Shown here piece by piece: positions 31,596-36,581 of a DNA stretch of 36,581 nt. Location of the stretch: assembly GCA_937898525.1 (NCBI GenBank), contig CALCBC010000050.1, forward strand, positions 1 to 36,581. Direction: 5' to 3'. The first letter of the stretch is position 1, and each line of letters opens with the position of its first letter. The position numbers were made by a program, and so were the translations under genes. The notes under the pieces are model-generated. The model saw only the letters and a program-made list of their open reading frames with translations. It was not told the DNA's origin and did no database searches. The stretch is from an uncultured Sphingomonadales bacterium (lineage in GTDB: Bacteria; Pseudomonadota; Alphaproteobacteria; Sphingomonadales; Sphingomonadaceae).

Positions 31596-32470
31596 TCGAC
31601 CAGAGCCAGAACGCGCTGGGCATCGTCGCCGGCCTGCTCGAGGCGCGTACGGGCCAGAAGCTCACCGCCGACCGGCTGTGGCGTGTCGGCACCGCGCTGT
31701 CGGGCGTGTTGCGCGAGACCGGCCTCGACACGCTCGAGGAGCTCGCCGCGCGGCTCGGCCAGCCGAACCAGGGCGCGCTCGCCCAGCGGGTGGTCGAGGC
31801 GCTGCTCAACAACGAGACCTACTTCTTCCGCGACCGGGCCATGTTCGACCAGCTCGCCGTCGGCGTGCTGCCCGCGCTGGCCGAACGACGGCGAGTGGTC
31901 AAGCGGCTGGCGATCTGGTCGGTCGGCTGTTCGACGGGGCAGGAAGTCTATTCGCTGGCGATGCTGTTCGCCGAGCAGCCCGCACGCTGGCGCGACTGGA
32001 CGATAGACATCCTCGGCACCGATGTCGCGCGCTCGGTGATCATGGCCGCGCGCGAGGGCAGCTTTTCCCAGTTCCAGATCCAGCGCGGGCTCGGCGTTGC
32101 GCAGATGGTCCGGTTCTTCGAGGAGACCCGGACCGGCTGGCGCGCCAACGACCTCGTGCGCAAGATGGTCCGCTTCGAGACCCACAACCTGCTCGACATG
32201 CCGCCCGAGCCGGGCCGGTTCGACTTGATCCTGTGCCGCAACGTGCTGCTCTACTTCGACCGGACCACGCGCCAGCGTGCGTTCGAGCGGCTCGCCGCGG
32301 CGCTCGCACCCGATGGCCGCGTCATGCTCGGCGCCGGAGAAACGACGGCGGGCCAGACCGACGTACTGGCCCCGGAGAAGGGGGCGACGGGCTTTCACCA
32401 CCTGGCCATCGGCGTGCCTCCGCGGGCGACGGCTTACAGCACGGAGCGCCGGCCCGATCGCGCCCGGTAA
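31592..32470 (+). CDS. cheR: Chemotaxis methyltransferase CheR
   Basis: A 292-residue S-adenosylmethionine-dependent enzyme that methylates receptor glutamates. The N-terminal helical domain is followed by NNETYFFRD, the SAM-binding motif GCSTGQEVYSLAML (the second acidic residue of the usual GEEPYS is Gln-Glu here), LGTDVARSVI and the catalytic-domain segment LILCRNVLLYFDRTTRQRAF. No TPR extension is present. Its start is coupled to the cheB stop. An 83-bp gap follows before the GGDEF-EAL gene, the largest gap in the cluster, so a second promoter is possible there. Confidence 0.97.
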   Translation: MIDQSQNALGIVAGLLEARTGQKLTADRLWRVGTALSGVLRETGLDTLEELAARLGQPNQGALAQRVVEALLNNETYFFRDRAMFDQLAVGVLPALAERRRVVKRLAIWSVGCSTGQEVYSLAMLFAEQPARWRDWTIDILGTDVARSVIMAAREGSFSQFQIQRGLGVAQMVRFFEETRTGWRANDLVRKMVRFETHNLLDMPPEPGRFDLILCRNVLLYFDRTTRQRAFERLAAALAPDGRVMLGAGETTAGQTDVLAPEKGATGFHHLAIGVPPRATAYSTERRPDRAR

Positions 32471-32553
32471 GGTAAATCGGGGGTTACCGAAACTTAAACA
32501 CTCCGGCCTATGGCGACAGTCTGGATTGGTAGGATGGGAGAGGATCCCACGTG

Positions 32554-34092
32554 ATGCAGGCCCTTGGCCAGAAGCAGGTGCGTCCGCCGGTGCTCGTGAT
32601 AGCACCCGTGGCGGTGCTCACGCTGATCTCGGCCTGCATCCTTGCCCTGCTCATCGGACAGGCGGAACCGCACTCCAGCTCGCTTTGGACCATAGTCATC
32701 ACGGGCACCATCGCCTACGTGATCGCGGGGGTCCTGCTCGTCCGCTTCGGCCTGTCGAGCATCAGCCGGCTCGAGGATCTCAGCCTGACCGACAGTCTCG
32801 CCGCGATGCCCAACCGCCGCGCACTTCACCTCGACTACGTGCGCCACGGCGAGGGCCAGGAGAAGGCGCTCGCGCTGCTCGACCTCGACGGATTCAAGGC
32901 GGTCAACGACCAGTACGGCCACTTCGTCGGCGACCGTCTGATCAGGGAATGCGCCAAGCTGCTGGCCGAAGTCTGCGGCAAGGAAGCACGCGCCTATCGG
33001 CTGGGCGGTGACGAGTTCGCCATCCTCGTGGTCGGGCCGATCGCCGGAAACATCCTCGAAGGCATCTGCCACACACTGATCGCCCGCCTCTCGCAGGCGT
33101 TCGTGATCGACGAGCGCAAGCTGACCGTCGGCGCCAGCATCGGCCTGTCCCTGAGCACCGGACGCGACGGCCTGACGTCCTCGGAGCTGCTGCGCCGTTC
33201 GGACATGGCGATGTACGCCTCGAAGGAGGGTGGCAGGAATCGCTGCACCTGGTTCACCGAGGACTTCGATCGCAACCGCGACGTCACCACTCAGGTCGAG
33301 GACGAACTTCGCGAGGCGCTCAAGCAGGGCGATTTCCGCCTCGCCTACCAGCCGCTGGTCGACGCGCGTACCGGCGAGATCGTCGCTGTCGAAGCGCTGC
33401 TCCGCTGGCAAAAGGCGGACGGCACGATGGTCAGCCCCGGGCTGTTCGTTCCGATCGCCGAGAAGTGCGGCCTGATCTACCCGATCGGCCTGTGGGTGCT
33501 GCGCACCGCCTGCCGCGAGGCGCTCCACTGGGACGGCATCAAGCTGTCGATCAACGTCTCGCCGGCGCAGCTGCGCAACCCCGAGTTTCCGGTCGAGCTC
33601 GGGCACATCCTCGAGGAGACCGGCTTCCCGCCGGCGCGGCTCGAGCTCGAGGTTACCGAGACCTACCTCGTGACCGACCCGATCGTTGCCAACCGCAATC
33701 TCGACGTGATCCGCCAGTTCGGGGTCGGCATCGCGCTCGACGACTTCGGCACCGGCTACGCCTCGATCGGCTTCCTCAGGAACTTCCGCTTCGAGAAGCT
33801 CAAGCTCGACCGCACGATGGTGGTCGATGCCGGACAGGACAGCGGGTCGCTGGCCATGATGGCCTCGAGCATTGCGGTCGCCCGGGCGATGGACATGGAA
33901 GTCACGGCCGAGGGTGTCGAGACCCAGGCCCAGGCCGACCTCGTCCGCACCGCCGGGTGCGACCACATCCAGGGCTGGTACTACTACAAGGCCATCACCG
34001 CGGAGGAGATCCGCATGCGCCTCGATGAAAACCGCGAGCGGCTCGACGCCCCTCGCAAGCGTATTGGGAGCAAGCATGGACATGTCCGATAA
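32554..34092 (+). CDS. Membrane GGDEF-EAL protein (cyclic-di-GMP synthesis/breakdown)
   Basis: A 512-residue protein with two N-terminal membrane helices (VLVIAPVAVLTLISACILAL and IVITGTIAYVIAGVLLV) and almost no periplasmic loop. The GGDEF domain has an intact active site (residues 151-155, RLGGDEFAIL). The EAL domain has intact metal/catalytic motifs (EAL 280-282, INVSPAQL, LELEVTETYL, DDFGTGY starting at Asp396, AEGVET). Both activities are therefore chemically possible; the net direction is unknown. No obvious RxxD inhibitory site was noted. The start may be ATG 32554 or the adjacent GTG 32551 (GGAGAGGA upstream of both). The last 17 nt overlap the MCP gene. Confidence 0.95.
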   Translation: MQALGQKQVRPPVLVIAPVAVLTLISACILALLIGQAEPHSSSLWTIVITGTIAYVIAGVLLVRFGLSSISRLEDLSLTDSLAAMPNRRALHLDYVRHGEGQEKALALLDLDGFKAVNDQYGHFVGDRLIRECAKLLAEVCGKEARAYRLGGDEFAILVVGPIAGNILEGICHTLIARLSQAFVIDERKLTVGASIGLSLSTGRDGLTSSELLRRSDMAMYASKEGGRNRCTWFTEDFDRNRDVTTQVEDELREALKQGDFRLAYQPLVDARTGEIVAVEALLRWQKADGTMVSPGLFVPIAEKCGLIYPIGLWVLRTACREALHWDGIKLSINVSPAQLRNPEFPVELGHILEETGFPPARLELEVTETYLVTDPIVANRNLDVIRQFGVGIALDDFGTGYASIGFLRNFRFEKLKLDRTMVVDAGQDSGSLAMMASSIAVARAMDMEVTAEGVETQAQADLVRTAGCDHIQGWYYYKAITAEEIRMRLDENRERLDAPRKRIGSKHGHVR

Positions 34093-35479
34093 GATCGTCG
34101 CCGAGGCCGGCGACGAGCTCGAGCACGACCGCGAGTTGCTGAAGGCGCAAGCCCTTCACCCGCGAGCGACCACGCTCGGCAGCCTCGTCGGTCATTCGGT
34201 GGGCCGGAAGCTGAAGCTGATGTTCGGCGCCGCCGTGGGCGCCGCAGCCCTGCTCGCCTCGGTCGCGCTCGTCGCCTTGATGGGCGCCGAGGGCGGTCTG
34301 ATCGACGGCCTGCTGATGTCCCTGTCGATCATCGCGCTGGCCGTCGTCCTGATCGGCGCGCTGTCGATCCGACTCGTCGAGAAGGACCTCGTCAATCCGC
34401 TCGAGCAAGTCTGCGAGGCGATGCGCGAACTCGCCGAAGGCAACCGCCAGGTGCATATCCCGCACGACGAGCGCGAGGACGAGATCGGCGCGATGGCGCG
34501 CTACCTGATCGTGATCAAGAAGGCGGCCAACAAGTTCGACCGCATGCGCAAGGAGCGCGAGGAGGCGACCGCCGCAGAACTGCGCCGCCTGACCGAAGTC
34601 GAGGCCGAGCGCGAGGAGCTGCGCATCCGCCAGTCCGAAACCCTGCTCGGCCTCGCCGACAAGTTCGAGCGCACGATCGGCGACATCGTCAGCGGCGTCG
34701 CCGCCGCGTCGAGCCAGCTGCAGGCGACCGCGAGCTCGATGGCCTCGGCCGCCGAGCAAACCGCGATGCAGACCGCCGACGTGTCCGCGAGCCTTAACGA
34801 GGCCGCGGCCGGCGTGACCGCGGCGGCGGCGGCAAGCGACGAGTTCGCCATGTCGATCGGCGAGATCAGCCGCCAGGCCTCGACGTCCGCCGAACTCGCC
34901 CGCAAGGCCTCGGCCGCGGCCGAGGAAGCTGACAGCACGATTTCGGCGCTGACCCAGTCGGCGAGCCAGGTCGGCGACATCGTCGAGATGATCTCGACGA
35001 TCGCCCAGCGCACCAACCTGCTCGCGCTCAACGCCTCTATCGAGGCGGCACGCGGCGGCGAGGCGGGCCGAGGGTTCGCGGTCGTGGCGGCCGAGGTCAA
35101 GGAACTGGCGACGCAGACCGGAAAGGCGACCGAGGAAGTCGCCGGGCAGATCCGCGCGATCCAGGAGACCACCTCGGCCAGCGTCGAGGCGCTCCGCTCG
35201 ATCGCGAGCCAGATCCAGCAGCTCGAGGCGACCGCGGTGTCGATCGCCGCGGCGGTCGACCAGCAGTCGGTTGCCGGTCAGGACCTCGCGCGCTCGATCG
35301 ACCTCGCCGCGCGCAATACCGAGGACGTCTCCGCCAACATCGGCCAGCTGCGCGAGACCTCGCTCGGCACCGGCGCGGCGGCGAGCCAGCTGCTGACCTC
35401 GTCGACCGAGCTCGAGCAGCAGGCCGGCGTGCTCAAGAGCCAGGTCCAGGAATTCCTCGTCCACGTGCGCGCCGCCTGA
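34076..35479 (+). CDS. Methyl-accepting chemotaxis protein with minimal periplasmic loop
   Basis: A 467-residue receptor. A ~45-residue cytoplasmic N-terminus precedes two helices (about 46-67 and 76-97) joined by only ~9 residues (GAEGGLIDG), so there is no periplasmic sensor domain. A HAMP segment follows (VNPLEQVCEAMRELAEGNRQ ... DEIGAMARYL), a coiled coil, and the signalling domain with the hairpin-tip signature IAQRTNLLALNASIEAARGG and GRGFAVVAAEVKELA near residues 306-346. There is no NWETF-type CheR-docking pentapeptide at the C-terminus. GGGAG lies 5 bp before the ATG, inside the end of the GGDEF-EAL gene. It probably senses membrane or cytoplasmic cues. It converges on trxB with a 25-bp gap. 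Confidence 0.95.
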   Translation: MDMSDKIVAEAGDELEHDRELLKAQALHPRATTLGSLVGHSVGRKLKLMFGAAVGAAALLASVALVALMGAEGGLIDGLLMSLSIIALAVVLIGALSIRLVEKDLVNPLEQVCEAMRELAEGNRQVHIPHDEREDEIGAMARYLIVIKKAANKFDRMRKEREEATAAELRRLTEVEAEREELRIRQSETLLGLADKFERTIGDIVSGVAAASSQLQATASSMASAAEQTAMQTADVSASLNEAAAGVTAAAAASDEFAMSIGEISRQASTSAELARKASAAAEEADSTISALTQSASQVGDIVEMISTIAQRTNLLALNASIEAARGGEAGRGFAVVAAEVKELATQTGKATEEVAGQIRAIQETTSASVEALRSIASQIQQLEATAVSIAAAVDQQSVAGQDLARSIDLAARNTEDVSANIGQLRETSLGTGAAASQLLTSSTELEQQAGVLKSQVQEFLVHVRAA

Positions 35480-35504
35480 CGGCGAGCGCAGGCGAGCGGA
35501 TCGG

Positions 35505-36482
35505 TCAGGCTGTAACCGCCACCGGGTCGCCTTTCGCGAAAGCCCGCGCGGCGAGAAACCGCTCGGCATCGAGCGCGGCCATGCACCCCGTGCCGGCGGC
35601 GGTGACCGCCTGGCGGTAAACGTGGTCCATGACGTCGCCGCAGGCGAACACGCCGGGTACCGCGGTCTTGGGCGTGCCGGGCTCGACCAGCAGGTAGCCG
35701 CTTTCGTCCATCGGCAACTTGCCCTTGAACAGCTCGGTCGAGGGCGCGTGACCGATCGCGACGAACGCGCCTTCGCAGGCAAATTCGCTGCCCTCGCCGG
35801 TGACGGTGTCGGTCAGCCTGAGCCCGGTGAGGCCGCCGCCGAGCGGGTCGCCGAGGAATTCGTCCACGCGCTTGTTCCACAGTACCGAGATCTTCGGGTG
35901 CGCAAACAGCCGGTCCTGCAGGATCTTCTCGGCGCGCAGTTCGTCGCGGCGGTGGATCAGCGTCACGTCGTCGGAGTGATTGGTCAGGTAGAGCGCTTCC
36001 TCGACCGCGGTGTTGCCGCCGCCGATAACCGCGACCTTCTTGCCGCGGTAGAAGAACCCGTCGCAGGTCGCACAGGCCGAGACGCCCTTGCCCGAGAGCG
36101 CCTGCTCGCCGGGCACGCCAAGCCACTTGGCCTGCGCACCGGTGGCAATGACGAGGGTGTCGCCGACGTATTCGTCGCCGGAGTCGCCCCTGGCACGGAA
36201 GGGCGAGCCGCCCGCGACGTCGACCTCGACGATCGTATCCCACATCATCCGGGTGCCGACGTGCTCGGCCTGCGCCTGCATTTCCTGCATCAGCCAGGGC
36301 CCCTGGATAACGTCGCGGAAGCCAGGGTAGTTCTCGACGTCGGTGGTGATCGTCAGCTGCCCGCCCGGCTGAAGCCCCTGGACCACGATCGGCTCCATCC
36401 CCGCGCGCGCGCCATAGATCGCGGCGGTGAGGCCCGCGGGGCCCGAGCCGATGATGAGCATCTTCGTGGTGTGGGTAGCCAT
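35505..36482 (-). CDS. trxB: Thioredoxin-disulfide reductase
   Basis: A 325-residue FAD/NADPH flavoprotein that reduces thioredoxin. FAD-binding GSGPAG is at residues 12-17, the redox pair Cys137-Ala-Thr-Cys140 (SACATCDGFFYRG) is intact, NADPH-binding GGGNTA is at 154-159, and GVFACGDVMDHVYRQAVTAAGTGCMAALDAE (split as GVFACGDV and VYRQAVTAAGTGCMAALDAE) is the C-terminal FAD site. Start MATHTTKML at 36482 gives the standard length; the open frame continues 20 residues upstream (to 36542) but without family similarity. The ribosome site is weak. It is convergent with the MCP gene. Confidence 0.97.
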   Translation of the reverse strand: MATHTTKMLIIGSGPAGLTAAIYGARAGMEPIVVQGLQPGGQLTITTDVENYPGFRDVIQGPWLMQEMQAQAEHVGTRMMWDTIVEVDVAGGSPFRARGDSGDEYVGDTLVIATGAQAKWLGVPGEQALSGKGVSACATCDGFFYRGKKVAVIGGGNTAVEEALYLTNHSDDVTLIHRRDELRAEKILQDRLFAHPKISVLWNKRVDEFLGDPLGGGLTGLRLTDTVTGEGSEFACEGAFVAIGHAPSTELFKGKLPMDESGYLLVEPGTPKTAVPGVFACGDVMDHVYRQAVTAAGTGCMAALDAERFLAARAFAKGDPVAVTA

Positions 36483-36514
36483 TGTCTCGTGAGAATCCCG
36501 TCCTTGTTGGGTGC

Positions 36515-36542
36515 TAGGTAGGGGGTAGGATGATCGAGTCAA
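36515..36542 (-). promoter_or_regulatory. Candidate trxB promoter
   Basis: On the minus strand, TTGACT (36542-36537) and TACCTA (36520-36515) are separated by 16 bp, 33 bp upstream of the trxB start. The -35 is good, the -10 mediocre. Nothing else is visible between trxB and the window end. Confidence 0.35.
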
Positions 36543-36581
36543 CGCGGGCGGGTTGGAGCTGTTGAGAACCCTGCTTCCAGG

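Noticed and set aside
32471..32553. Possible second CtrA site (GTTACCGAAACTTAAAC) before the GGDEF-EAL gene
   Set aside because: Only one half resembles TTAA; the other half has two mismatches, too weak to annotate.

Overview
The window is about 36.6 kb of GC-rich DNA. Its protein sequences, gene content and three families of intergenic inverted repeats fit an alphaproteobacterium, most likely a member of the Sphingomonadales (Sphingomonas/Erythrobacter-like). That placement is my judgement from protein style and repeat types, not from a database search. Genes are tightly packed, with many 1-17 nt overlaps. I saw no CRISPR array, insertion sequence, prophage or tRNA gene.

Layout. Bases 1-3,004 hold the 3' part of a CHASE2-type class III adenylate/guanylate cyclase, which converges on a two-gene operon (TPR protein, then a secreted FecR-domain protein). 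Bases 3,172-13,658 hold the transcription/translation core: rplJ-rplL on the minus strand and rpoB-rpoC on the plus strand, split divergently by an ~830 bp region. That region contains two promoters, a structured rplJ leader, a tiny membrane-peptide gene and a rpoB leader. rpoC ends in a textbook terminator. Bases 13,735-17,185 carry an old-yellow-enzyme oxidoreductase, two small exported proteins in tandem and gltX. Bases 17,290-19,428 encode a ZnuD-like zinc TonB receptor with a candidate Zur operator. Bases 19,469-27,224 are metabolic: SnoaL-like and DoxX proteins, dcd, putA, a metallo-beta-lactamase-fold hydrolase and a divergent thiamine-diphosphate enzyme.

Bases 27,302-35,479 form a chemosensory cluster, cheA-cheW-cheY-cheB-cheR, followed by a membrane GGDEF-EAL protein whose 3' end overlaps a methyl-accepting chemotaxis protein gene. 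A GTAA-N7-TTAAC site upstream of cheA resembles a CtrA box. The minus-strand trxB gene closes the window.

How it works together. MCP, CheW and CheA form the signalling array, CheY carries phosphoryl output, and CheB/CheR adapt receptors. The neighbouring GGDEF-EAL enzyme could link the same array to cyclic-di-GMP. Most genes belong to well-known families. The parts most worth a second look are the divergent rplJL/rpoBC arrangement and its intergenic region, the repeat pair inside the rpoBC operon, the degenerate receiver-like tail of CheA, and the overlap of the c-di-GMP enzyme with a receptor that has almost no periplasmic domain.
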